Positions 29,954-42,186 of a stretch of 64,000 nucleotides of DNA are shown here, in pieces. A model generated the notes under the pieces. The model ran no database searches and was not told where the DNA came from. It was given only the letters and a program-made list of their open reading frames with translations. The DNA is taken from the NCBI RefSeq assembly GCF_027942865.1, contig NC_134515.1, positions 30,680,449-30,744,448 of the forward strand, read 5' to 3'. The DNA is from Odontesthes bonariensis (lineage: Eukaryota; Chordata; Actinopteri; Atheriniformes; Atherinopsidae). How positions within the stretch are numbered: position 1 is the first letter of the stretch; each line of letters starts with the position of its first letter. The position numbers and the translations under genes were made by a program.

Positions 29954-30641
29954 CAGTGTTGCCAATTTAGCGACTTTGTCGCTAGATTTAGCGACTTTTG
30001 GCCATCTCTGGCGACAAAAAAAATAATCTAGCGACTTAGCGACTTTCGGGCTCAATCTGGCTGAATCTAGCGACAATTTAACTTGTTTTGTGAGTGACAA
30101 ATCAGTTGCCCCGCGACACCATACAAGCCGAGACAGAAGCACTGCAGGACGGCAGCAACCCGGCATACCGTCATTTCCTGTCAAAACGGCAGTTTCAAGC
30201 TAGCTACAACGAGGGTAGGTTCACTTCCTGTTTTCAAAACAAAAGCACCTTTTTATCGTAATGGCTTTCCCTATGATAAAAGGCAACGGGTATTTTATTT
30301 TGTCAAAATAACCGGAAGTGCGTTGCCCACTGCGGCTAGCTTTAGTAGCGCCGAATTCGTCGGAACAAAATTGTAAATAGCCGGTATTTTGGCAGGTTTT
30401 TAACACATTGGGGATCTAAACGACAACTTTCTGGCCTGAAAAGTTTCAAATGTTGCTAAAGTTTACAGAGTTTAGAGCTGAAATCAGCTTCAGGCCGGCT
30501 GATTTCGGCTCGGGTAGGAGCGAAAATATATAATATGGGCGTGGTTACGTCACTTATGACGTCATGACGCAATCTAGCGACTTCTAGCGACTTTTCAGAG
30601 AGCCAATAGCGACTTCTTGTGATTTTTTTTTGGCAACACTG
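29954..30641. mobile_element. hAT-type element with CAGTGTTGCCA ends
   Basis: Inverted ends CAGTGTTGCCAA / TTGGCAACACTG are flanked by the 8-bp duplication taagcctc at 29946-29953 and 30642-30649. Subterminal tagcgacttt repeats occur on both sides. Its centre (30170-30530) is an inverted copy of the THAP transposon subterminal block. Confidence 0.88.
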
Positions 30642-30649
30642 TAAGCCTC

Positions 30650-32170
30650 CGTAGTTCCAAACTTCACAGCGCTGTCAGTCAGTTTGAACGGGTTTTTAGC
30701 GGAACGGAGCACAAAAAAGATAACTTTAACATTTACGACGCAATTTTCAGTAAATATTGACCCATAACGTGCATTGATCACTTCACCGACAATGCATTTT
30801 ATCAACGTTTTTCTTTTTTGGAGCGGCAGACACATTTATCACCATTTTAAATCGTAGAGGGTACCTCTGCATGCTAGCAGGGGCCAGCTACCTTGTCCTC
30901 CTTTATACTGAATCATGCCAGTGGTCCAGCTTACCTTCAGATCTACATCCTTCAACAGAGCCTGATGTTACTGTCTGTTCCCAGGATTTACTCCTGTCCC
31001 AAACACCCAATCTGTAGAAGATGTCATTCAGTCTGTCTGTTCTCTCTGGTGTCAGATGTAAAATGAGCTGAGTGGCAAAGCTGAGCTGAATAAATTATTT
31101 TAAAGAAGCTTTAAATGACTTGGAGGAAAATATGTGGCTGTAGATGCTTTGACTGATGAGCCGGGATCAATTCTTCTTTTCTGTAGTAGACATCATTTTT
31201 CGAATATATCTCATGTGAACTGAATACATCTGTAACCCTGTTTATTGTGCTTCAAGCCAGAAAACTATAGTAAAATATTAACTAATTGATTAAAATATGG
31301 CCCTGTGATGGACTGGCAGCCTGTCCAGGGTGCACCCCGCCTCTCACCCGATGACCGCTGGGATAGGCTCCGGCCCCCCCGCGACCCGACCGACGGATTC
31401 AGCGGGTATAATGGATAGATGGATGGATTAAAATATGAATTTAATAACTTTTTTCTGGTTAAAACCATATTAATGACAAAATAAATGTGTCAGTTGTGCA
31501 AAAAAAAAACAGATTTAAACCAAACATTTTATTATAAAAATGTCATCATGAAAATGTAAAACAGGCCTTAATAAAGAAGTTATTTTACTGCTATTTATAC
31601 TGTTGGGTAGATTAATCTACAACAATGAACTGTATTTGATCAAATTTAAGGGTTTGGACATTGTTGAAATGTGCTGTAGTCCGAATGAGGGTTGATCCAT
31701 GGCAGCATGACAGCAGCGACCACCACATCTGCTGATCTCCCTTACAACAGAGAAATTCATAAATTCATTAACACAGCTGCAAAGTCATGCTGAAAAAAAC
31801 TTACTTAATTAAAGACCAGTCAGCTAATGCCTCACTATGCCAAAAATGTTGTAATTTAATCAATTTACCGGAGAAAATACATCAGAAATACCACAAATGT
31901 ATTATTACTATAGGCCTACATAGTATTTTGGTAATGTTTTAAAACCTAACAATCAAAACAACTTTACATCATGTCACCTGACAATAAAAAATTAATGGAC
32001 TACATTGGCCTCTGTTACCAAGCTTTCAGTTAGGTTCCTAAATCCATTACCTTTTTAACATCAACATCGACATTTCATGCTAACCAAATGTAAAACTAAC
32101 GATTTCTAAGAGTATACTTCTGATAGATAATGCTTAAAAATGTAAAAAAAAAAAAAATTAAATGCTGTTA
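30650..32170. other. Intergenic stretch
   Basis: No exon seen. A reversed fragment of the common tccatcc teleost repeat is at 31300-31436 (gcctgtccagggtgcaccccgcctctc). The rest is AT-rich and unassigned. Confidence 0.4.
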
Positions 32171-32176
32171 TTTCAT

Positions 32177-32607
32177 TGAAGCAATATTATGTAACTTCTC
32201 AAAAAGCCCATTATGGAGCTCCCCCTACAGGCTTGGAGGTAATTTACGGTTAAGACACTGTCGTAAATCTCTTTCTCTTCCTTGCTTCATCAGTCAACGT
32301 CTTCTTCTGTTTCTTCGGTGCCTCTGCCATGATGATCGTACTGACAATGTTGCGCTAGCTTAGCCTTATACCTGGGAGCGTGAGAGGGGTCTATTTGTTT
32401 TTGCAGTAGGCGTGCCAGAAAGCAAGTCGAAGTACTTCCGCTCAGCTCCCGGGCCGGTCCAGCAAAGTTACATAGCGCAGTTATTCCAACTCTGACCCCC
32501 AAAGGGCATAGGAGACAGGCCAATCGCAATATTAAAACTCATTCTAGCCACACAATTTTTTTGAAACTGTTATTTTAAAGGTAGAAATGTTACATAGTAT
32601 TGCTTTA
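32177..32607. mobile_element. MITE with AAGCAATA(T/C)TATGTAAC ends
   Basis: The left end gaagcaatattatgtaac and right end gttacatagtattgcttt are inverted. The 430-base interior is GC-richer than its flanks, with no transposase remnant. It sits just left of a (TA)n array. Confidence 0.65.
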
Positions 32608-32608
32608 A

Positions 32609-32610
<2 letters not shown>

Positions 32611-32667
<57 letters not shown>
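32611..32667. repeat. (TA)n microsatellite
   Basis: About 28 TA units, adjoining the LINE/SINE chimera at 32668. Confidence 0.95.
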
Positions 32668-32672
<5 letters not shown>

Positions 32673-32890
32673 CCCCCCAAAAAATTACATGTATATATAT
32701 ATATATATATATCTATAAAATATAACTCCAAGGATCCTCACTGTAGTACGAGAAGCCAAGAAAATACCATCTAGAATAACTATATAGCTAGACAATTTCT
32801 CCCTAGAGCGCTCAGGTCCAAAGATAACGACTTCAGTTTTGTCTGAATTTAGAAGCAGACAGTTCTGAGTCATCCAGGTCTTTACCAGTT
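32668..32890 (-). mobile_element. LINE fragment carrying the tail of an inserted SINE
   Basis: Same arrangement as 37313-37550: SINE tail (aaaagccccccaaaaaatta), then (TA)n, then LINE reverse-transcriptase sequence encoding [15 protein letters not shown] on the minus strand. The LINE part is truncated near 32890. Confidence 0.75.
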
Positions 32891-33363
32891 CATTTTTACA
32901 CCACTCTAGTGTATGGGTGTAAATACCAAAACTAATGATTATGTTTTTAATTTTTAGCGGAAAAAAAAAAAAAAAAAATTGTATAAATAATCTTATTATC
33001 CAAAGCAACTGTCAGCAAGCTAAGTAGAAAAAGAACATTGCGAAAGAAAAAAAATTAGCAGAAGACGTCAGCTACAAATACAAAGTTTTATTGAAGAAAA
33101 AAAAAAACAGAGGAAGAAGAAAATATACACTGGGAAGTATAAAACCTCTCAGAATATACTATATAAGAAAATATACTACAGACAAAAGAGGTTGATGTGA
33201 TTAATCTTAGTACTTAATATACGTGTTAACTAACTCACTCCTCTGCTGTACTTTGGACAACGGCTAGTTACTGAACAAAATGTTTTACTCAAACATATTT
33301 CTGACATTTAAAAAAAAAAAAAAAACAGAAAAAAATTCCAAGCCAAGTGGAAAGAAATGTACT

Positions 33364-33797
33364 GTCAGGATAGTGGGTTGAGGGGGAAGGTGGGGAAGGT
33401 AGGACACGGATGCAGACTTCAAAAGCAAAAACTGGGTTTTATTATACAAAAACAAAGTAACAACAGAAAGCGCGGCTGAGCCGGATAAAAAAAAAAACTA
33501 CTGTGGAAACAAAAGGACTTGGCATGGCAAGAATAAATAAATTCTTAACTTAGCAAAGACGTGGAACATGGGATGCAAGGCAGGCAGGCAGGCAGGCCAG
33601 GTAGGGTAAGGCAACTTGGGTAAGAATCTCACAAAAGGAACACAAAAGGACTGAGAACTAAATAGGGAGTGAGAGTTATTGGGGACAAGGTGCAGTGAAT
33701 GAACTAATTAACAGAGTGCAGGGAAAACTAAGACATGAACCGAAACACAAAAACGTGACCTAAAACATAAAACTAAAAACAAGAGTCCATGGGCGTG
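33364..33797. mobile_element. TGTCAGG...GTGACA element with internal minisatellite, copy 2
   Basis: Same family as 12259-12758 (gacacggatgcagacttc, gcgcggctgagccg, end catgggcgtgaca). A 5-bp duplication tgtac flanks both ends exactly. Internal minisatellite of ggca/caggcagg units is near 33575-33610. Confidence 0.75.
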
Positions 33798-34577
33798 ACA
33801 TGTACTAAGTGACAGAAAAAAATAGACCGAGATCACATACAGCAGTGACAGATTTGATTTATTTTTGTTTTTATTTAAAACCAAACAAAAATCCCCACTG
33901 CATGAGAAACCTACATCAGTGTGTGCTACGATGACAGTATCATGGAGCAATGTTGATTACTACTACTACTAATAATGTTGATGATAATAATGTGTCTTAA
34001 CTATAACTATAAGTCCATCAAAACTGAAGTTATAAGATGTAATAAATCCAAATGATATTGATCAAAATCACCTACAACCGTGTAAAAGCAACATAAACAT
34101 GATCTTTTTTAAACGAACTTCCATGACAAATTTTTAAAACACTTAATGATGATTGGTCAAATAATGGTTCGGCTACAATGTCTTGTTGTAGACGTTGTAG
34201 CTCTAAAAGAAAAACTTGAGCTTGGCCTTTTATCTATTAAATTATGAAATCAACAACTTTGAACCATGAGCAAAGACTTCTGTGCCCCCAGTGTCATTCC
34301 ATCTATTCAAGTTAAAAACCACTAAATCCACACAGAGACGCTGGATTTAAAGAACATTTAAAGGTGCATTACATTGACACAAAGGTAAACATGCAGCATT
34401 ATATTGAAAGCTGGAATGCAGGTGCTTCCGATGTGTGTCCTTAAAAATCCGTTTTAGAGATAACACAGATGTCAGCGTCATCAAAGAGGAGCAGCAGCAG
34501 GGTTCACTGCCCTCCAGCTGGAACCTGTTACAGATATTTCATTATGTACAGGAGCTGATAATAGCACCGGTTCCTCT
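33798..34577 (-). other. Probable cptp 3'UTR and flank
   Basis: No coding exon. On the minus strand, aataaa-type signals lie near 33857-33875, so the cptp 3'UTR could be about 0.7 kb long. No repeat family recognised. Confidence 0.35.
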
Positions 34578-37328
34578 CTATGGCAAGTCAAGCAGGTTAT
34601 GTTTTCTGTAAAGTTCTTCTGTGATCTGGTACACCTCAGAGATAAGAGGCAGGGCCTCTCCCAGCATGATCACAACCTGCTCGGGGGGGCCCACATTCAT
34701 CACTTCAAAGAAAGCAAGGCGCCCCGGGAGCACACAGAACGCCATGCCCGCAGCCTTACGGATGAGCCAAGGGTGGTGCTGGGCCAGTGACTCGTTGTAC
34801 GCCTCGGCGCACATGACAGGTGTCTTGCCGTCCTCCGTGCTGGTGCGGAGGCGCTCCAGGAAGAGCTCCAGCCACCTCAGTGCACGGTGGAGCCGCAGCA
34901 AAGTGCGGCAGCCTGACTCTGGATGGCTGCCTCTCTTGGTCAGGTCCACCAGTTCGTTCTCCAGCTCGTATTTGACCATGGCCTGCACAGTGACATACTG
35001 AGAGCCGTTCTCTCCACCCAGGTAGCTCACCAGGATCTGGATCTTGTTGACAGCATCCTTAGAAATAAAGCCAAAGACACTCCCCAAGCTGTTCAGAAAC
35101 CTGGTGGATAAATACACACACTGTGTCAGTTCCTCTATGATGTTTGTTCTGCTGTTACAGCACAGTGTGTTTTCTTCAGAAGAGTAGAGCTCTACATGCC
35201 GAAACATTATCATTTCAATTCACAATGAGGAATTCTAAACATTCCCCAGAGGTGTGTACCTTTCAGTATTTTCTATTTAATACCAATTACAATAACGTAA
35301 AAAAAAAAAAAGTACACTTCATTTTTTTTTCCCCCCAATCTAAACTTTTATGTGTAAAGAAATTATATTTTAAAAGATCATCTGGTCCTTACCTTAAAAT
35401 GAGGCAAACACAACCTCACCATTAAAGGACCATTTCGGTCGTTTACAACATCCAGCTGTATTGCCCAATCTACCCATGATTTAGCCATAGCAAAGACGCA
35501 AAAAAATGTCGTTGGTAGTTGGTTTGATATTGGATATTCGACAGATATTCACAATAAGGAAATAAGGTGTCTATTTTTTCAAACCAATATCAAACCAACT
35601 TCACCACGGTCTGTAGCGGCAGCTGCAGCAGACACATTTCCGGAAAGGTACTGGCTTGATTAAATTCATTCTGGACTCTATATCCGACCACATGAAGACC
35701 TCGGGACACTTCGGTTTGGCTTTAGGGACCCTCTACTCACTACCACGTAAGTGTTATGTTGTTTGGAGCTGTAGAAGAGGTATAAAAATAGCGTTTAAAA
35801 CACAATATAAATTGATGCCCCCGTGGCTATGTTGTCAGTCCGAAATCTCCGTGCAAGCAACACTGTCAGGGTCGGATGACATTTTTTTTGCACATTTGTA
35901 TCGAACAAACCACAAGACTTCGGGGACATTGGGCCTCATGCAACAACCGTTCGTGCGAACAGATTTGTTAAATTCATTTTTATTTATGTAGCGCCAAATA
36001 CAACAAATGTCATCTCAAGGCACTTAAATAGTATAGTCCAATTCAAGCCAATTGGAATTCAATTCATTGTAATAATTATATAATTATTATAATTATTTTC
36101 AAAATAATCCAATTCATTAATATAGAGCCAATTCAAAAACAATTTCCTAGCTAAGGAAACCAACAGATTGCACCGAAACTTGTCTTCAGTCCAATCTCCC
36201 GCCCTGATGCGACTGTGGAAAGGAACGACTCCCTTTTAACAGGAAGAAACCTCTGGCAGAACCAAACTCAGGAAGGGTGCCCATCCGCCTCGACCAGCTA
36301 GGCGTTTGAGAAGACAGAAAGGGGGGGAGGGGGGCGGGGGCGGCACTGTAACACCATTCAAAGGATATCTGTTGGGACAGGGAAACACGAGTTAATGACC
36401 ACAATAATGTCACATATACATAAAGAGAGTAAAGTGAGGAAAGGTGTGACAGATGAGGCCCCCCAGCAGTCTGGGCCTATAGCAGCTTAACTATGGGATG
36501 TTTCAGGACCACCTGAGCCATCCCTAACTATAAGCTTTATAAAAAAAGGAAAGTTTTAAGCCTGATCTTAAAAGTGGAAAGGGTGTCTGCTTCCCGGACA
36601 TTTACTGGCAGCTTATTCCACAAGAGAGGGGCCTGATAACTGAAGGCTCTGCCTCCCATTCTACTTTTAGAAACTCTGGGAACCTCAAGTAAACCTGCAG
36701 TTTGGGAACGAAGTGCTCTGTTAGGAAAATATCTTATGAGATCTTTAAGATATGATGGAGCTCGGTCATTAAGAGCTTTATATGTGAGGAGAAGAATCTT
36801 AAATTCTATTCTGTATTTAACAGGGAGCCAATGAAGAGAAGCTAAAACTGGAGAAATATGATCTCTCCTGTTAGTTCTCATCAGAACTCTGGCTGCAGCA
36901 TTTTGGATCAACTGAAGGCTTTTCAGAGAATATGTGGGACAGCCCAATAATAAAGAATTACAGTAGTCCAATCTTGAAGTAACAAATGCATGGACTAGTT
37001 TTTCTGCATCACTCTGAGACAAGATGTTCCTGATTTTAACAATATTACGAAGGTGAAAGAAGGCAGTCCTAGAAACCTGTTTTATATGCGAGTCAAATGA
37101 TAAATTCTGGTCAAAAATAACTCCAAGGCGGGGGTGGTCGGTGGCGTAGTGGGTTAAGCGGCCGCCCCATGTACGCAGGCTACAGTCCTCACTGCAGCTG
37201 GCCCCGGTTTGAGTCCCACACCGGACAGCCCTGTGCTGCATGTCTTCCCCATCTCTCTCTGCTCTCTGCCCCCTGCTTCCTGTCTCTCTCCAACTGTCTA
37301 TCCATTAAAGGCATAAAAAGCCCCCCAA

Positions 37329-37384
<56 letters not shown>

Positions 37385-40300
37385 AAAAATATAACTCCAA
37401 GGATCCTCATTGTAGTACGAGAAGCCAAGAAAATACCATCTAGAGTAACTATATAGCTAGACAATTTCTCCCTAGAGCGCTCAGGTCCAAAGATAACGAC
37501 TTCAGTTTTGTCTGAATTTAGAAGCAGACAGTTCTGAGTCATCCAGATCTTCATGTCTTTAAGACATGCTTGTAGTCTGACCAACCTATTGGGTTCATCT
37601 GGTTTTATAGATAAGTACAGCTGAGTATCATCAGCATAGCAATGGAAATTTATGCCATGCTGTCTAATAATGTTACCTAATGGAAGCATGTATAAAGTGA
37701 AAAGAATTGGTCCAAGCACAGAACCCTGAGGAACTCCATGACTTACTCTGGTGTGAGGAAGATTCTTCATTTACAAGAACAAACTGAAATCTTTCAGATA
37801 AATATCACTTAAACCAGCCTAATGCAGTTCCTTTAATCCCAATAACATGTTCAAGTCTCTTTAATAAGATACTGTGATCGAGCATATTAAATGCAGCACT
37901 GAGATCCAACAGGACAAGCACAGACACAAGTCCGATATCAGAGGCTAAGAGGAAATCATTAGTAACTTTCACCAGTGCCGTTTCTGTGCTTTGATGCACT
38001 CCGAATCCTGACTGAATCTCTTCAAACAGATTATTTCTGTGTAAATGATCACAAAGTTGAGCTGCAACTATGTTTTCAAGAACTTTAGACATAAAAAGGA
38101 GATTGGATATAGGTCTATAATTAGCTAACACTTCTGAATCAAGAGTAGGTTTTTTAAGTAAAGGTTTAATTACAGCAACCTTAAAAGTCTGAGGACAGAT
38201 TGATCAAATCCAATATGGAAGTGTCAATTAAAGTGATACTCCGGAGTAGATTCAACCTGGGGTCATTTGAACCGTGATATCCAGCCAAGTAGCCCACCCG
38301 CAGTTTTTTCGATATTGGCTGAATATCAGCCAAGTTACTGAGTTATCCCGAATAGCTTCGTACAAGGGTTAATGGATCCTGGTCCGTATCTCCAAAATTA
38401 CCACACTAAAATCACATGCCATGACACCAAACTTCTACAGTAGTACAAATATGGTCTGTACTCACCAAACGATGCATTTGGGAGTTTGAAAATAGTCCAG
38501 GAGTTAATTATTATCAACAAAAGCCTGATAGCTTCTCTGCAGCTAAAGCTGCGTCGACGTCACTTCAGAGAGCTGGGAGCTTCAAAATAAGATGAGGGTT
38601 GATCTACTACTGTAGACAACAAAGCAAGGCTGCTCAATTTCTCCATTGATAAAATAACTTCACAACTCTACAACATAAAAATTCATAAAAAAAAGCATGT
38701 AGAATATAGCATATACTTAGTTGTCTACAGTAGTAGACCAACCCTCATCTTATTTTGAAGCTCCCAGCTCTCTGAAGTGACGTCGACGCAGCTTTAGCTG
38801 CAGAGAAGCTATCAGGCTTGTGTTGATAATAATAAACTCCTGGACTATTTTCAAACTTCCAAATGCATCGTTTGTTGAGTACAGACCATATTTGTACTCC
38901 TGTAGAAGTTTGGTGTCATGGCATGTGATTTTAGTGTGGTAATTTTGGAGATACGGACCAGGATCCATTAACCCTTGTACGATGCTATTCGGGATAACTC
39001 TGTAACTCAGCTGATGTTCAGTCAATATCGAAAAAACTGCGGGTGGGCTACTTAGCTGGATATCACGGTTCAAATGACCCCAGGTTGAATCTACTCCGGA
39101 GTATCACTTTAATGGGAAAACCTCCTTGAACAGTCTGGTTGGGATTGGGTCTAAAACACAAGTTGATAGAAGAGACTACTGTATTGCTGTTAGTTCAGAG
39201 AGATCAACTGGACAGAAGCCGTCTAAATACAAATCAGGTTCTAAAGATACTTCTAAAGCTGCTGTACTTGATGATACATCACTGATAATAGTGGGAAGGA
39301 CTCCATCATCCATCTTCTCTCTATTAGAAACAATTTTATTGATCAAGAAGCTCATGAAATCATCACTGCTGAGAGTTAAAGGAATACCTGGCTCAACAGA
39401 CCTCGAACTCTTAGTCAGCCTGGCTACAGTGCTGAAAAGAAACCTGGGATTGTTCTTATTCTCTTCTATCAATGATGAATAATAAGCAGTTCTAGCTTTA
39501 CGAAGGGCTTTCTTATACGTTATTAAACTATCTTTCCAGACTAATTGAGACTCTTCTACATTAGAAGAACACCACTGTCTCTCCAGCTTTTTTGCAGTCT
39601 GCTTTAAAGCACGCAGCTGGGAATTATACCAAGGAGCCAACCTCTTCTGACTGATTATCTTCCTTTTCAGAGGGGCAACATTGTCCAGTGCTGTATGCAT
39701 TGAAACAATAGTGCTGTCAACAAGAGAGTCAAGTGTTGCTGGAGTAAAATTTAGGTAGTCGTGGTCTGTCATATCTGCACATGGCAGTAAAGAAAAGGAT
39801 GATGGAATTAATTCTTTAAATCTGGTTACAACATCCTCCGATAGACACCTTCTATATGTAAATTTCTTCTCAGAAACTGAAAAGTCAAGTAATGTAAACT
39901 CAAAGGTTATCAGAAAATGGTCAGATAAGACAGGGTTATGAGGGAAGATTAACTGTTCACTCTCAATGCCATAAGTCAGCACAAGATCAAGGGTGTGATT
40001 AAGGCAGTGAGTCGGTCTGTGAACACTGAGAAAATCCAATCTAATATAGAATTAAAGTTCATATTCAGGCTGTCATTTTCAACATCTACATGAATATTAA
40101 AGTCACCCACTACAATGACTTTATCTGTACTCAGCACTAACTGGGATAAAAACTCTGAGAATTCAGACAGAAACTCAGAATAAGGGCCAGGTGGACGATA
40201 CACAACAACAAACACAAGAGGTTTCTGTGATTTCCACTTTGGGTGGGAAAAACTGAGAATCAGAGATTCAAAAGAGCTAAAACTAATCTTGGGTCTGGGA

Positions 40301-42141
40301 CTGATTAGTAACCCTGATCTGAAGATAGCTGCCACTCCTCCTCCTCTGCCTGTGGTTCGAGGAACGTGAACATTTAAACAGTCACAGGGAGTTGCCTCAT
40401 TAATGCTAACATGATCCTCCTGCTGCAGCCAGGTTTCTGTAAGACAAAATATATCAATATGATGATCACAAATCAACTCATTCACCAACAGAGACTTTGA
40501 AAGGAGAGATCTGATATTCAGCAAACCACATTTAATAGTTTGATGTTTTTGTTTTCATTTTTTTTTTTTTGCACAAGAGGATTTGCTCCTTTTGTGTTAA
40601 TTGATGGGGGGGGGGGTAGCAGCTGGGGTCCAGAGAAAACTACGGAGTCCGATATTGTTTTGGCAAAATTACACAACGATACAACATTAATTTTAGTGAC
40701 CTCCGATGGTCGCTGGTGTCTCTAATGCCATGTTTCTGACCATAGAGCTGCCAATTACCAGGGTTTTGTCTTCAGTGGGTGTGTCGCTGAGTGGGGAAAA
40801 TCTATTTGAAGCGTGGACAGGGTGATGGTTAACCACGGGCTTGACTTTAGAGCTATGCCTCTTCCTGACAGTCACCCAGCCACCCTGTGATCCCGGCTGC
40901 TCGGGTTCTGCTTGGGGGCGGCTAATGAAGCTAGCTACGCTAGGTGGCTCCATACTGGCTAAAGGGACCTGGCTCACTATCAGTTGATTTTCAACAGTGC
41001 AGAGCCGAGCTTCCAATTCAGATAACCTCGCCTCCAAAACTACAAAAAGACTACATTTGTTACATGTACCATTATCGCTAAAGGAGGCAGAGAAGTAACT
41101 AAACATCTGACAAACAGAGCAGGTGAAAGCAGGAGATTGAGGGAGAGAACTGGTAGCCATGCTAAGCTAGAGAACCAGACACACCGCTAAAAAGAGAGAA
41201 TAAAGATTAAAGATCTGTAGGAGTGTGTTAGAACAGAACGGTAAGCTATAGAGTTAACTATGCAAAATTGTGTAAGTTATGGGTAGAAATAAAGTGATTA
41301 TCAGTAGTCCAAGAGGAGCAAGAAATTCCACAGTACACAAGCAAGGTAACAGGAAGAGATGCAATACGTCTACCGCAAAGAAAAGCCTTGGCCACCGCCA
41401 CTTAAGAACACGACTTGTTCTAACGTCGTGCGTACGAGTGATTTAAGAGAATTTGCGCAATCACCAGTTTTTTCGTAATTTAAGTTTTCTTTTAGGTACA
41501 AACAGAATTTTACGAGTGATCCAGACCTGTCGTAGGGGTTTTGTAAAATAGTTTGCTGTTATTCAAATCAAGTTTGCTTGACTAGTTTTCAGGAATCCAA
41601 ATTAAAGCAGACTAGTTTTCAGGAATCCAAATTAAAGCAGTATTGCCTATTGACTTTGACCTTTTTGAAGTGTTTAAAATCACTTTTTGAAGTATAAGAA
41701 TTAGAGTTAATAGACTTCAATGTTGCTGCTTTGAGGGGATCGCAAATTTGTTTTGTGTAACATGGAACTTTGTGTTGTTTTGCAGCGTTAACAATCTATC
41801 TTGGCTTCCCTTGACTTAAACCAAAGCTGTGCTGCAAAGCTCTGACATTTGAGTATTCATACTTTTGAAGGATTCTGTGTATAAACATTTAATCACAAAT
41901 AAAAGTCCTGCAATAAAGTCATACTTCAATATCAATGGAGAAAGTATTTTCAGGAATGTGTACTTTAATAAGTATTCAGTCCCTTGTCTGATGGCACTGA
42001 TGAGAAATGTGTAAGCGGTGATGCAACAGAGTTCTTCTGGCTGGCTAAGCTGGAGTCAGTATTAATCCTTTAAAGTTCAGTCTATAGTCAAGCCTAAGGG
42101 ATCAGATAAATCTCATTCTTTTCTTTTTTTCTTTTTATGTG

Positions 42142-42186
<45 letters not shown>

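Larger units (their letters stand above)
35970..41395 (-). mobile_element. Nearly full-length L2/Maui-type LINE in cptp intron
   Basis: Minus strand in order: ORF1 remnant at 41160-40693 ([20 protein letters not shown] with zinc-finger-like cysteines and a coiled stretch), endonuclease at 40524-39980 ([23 protein letters not shown]), linker at 40039-39176, reverse transcriptase at 38131-37805 (NYRPISNL) and 37770-37400 ([25 protein letters not shown]), and C-terminal region at 37127-36537 ([19 protein letters not shown]). The 3'UTR ends near 35970. Total about 5.4 kb including an 877-bp foldback and a SINE inserted in it. Several frames are broken, so it is inactive. The same 3' tail recurs at 52070-52175. 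Confidence 0.88.
35928..41560. mobile_element. Harbinger-like element split by a LINE, in cptp intron
   Basis: The left end gggcctcatgcaacaaccgttcgtgcgaac (35934 on) is the same terminal type as 42584. After the LINE, 41396-41560 continues with gtcgtgcgtacgag-type sequence typical of Harbinger subtermini. The exact right end was not found, so the extent is approximate. Confidence 0.45.

Noticed and set aside
34599..35001. Plus-strand open frames opposite cptp exon 2
   Set aside because: Antisense shadows of a GC-rich conserved coding exon.
36537..41160. Several long minus-strand frames that could be read as host genes
   Set aside because: They contain LINE endonuclease and reverse-transcriptase motifs in the expected order, so they belong to one retrotransposon.
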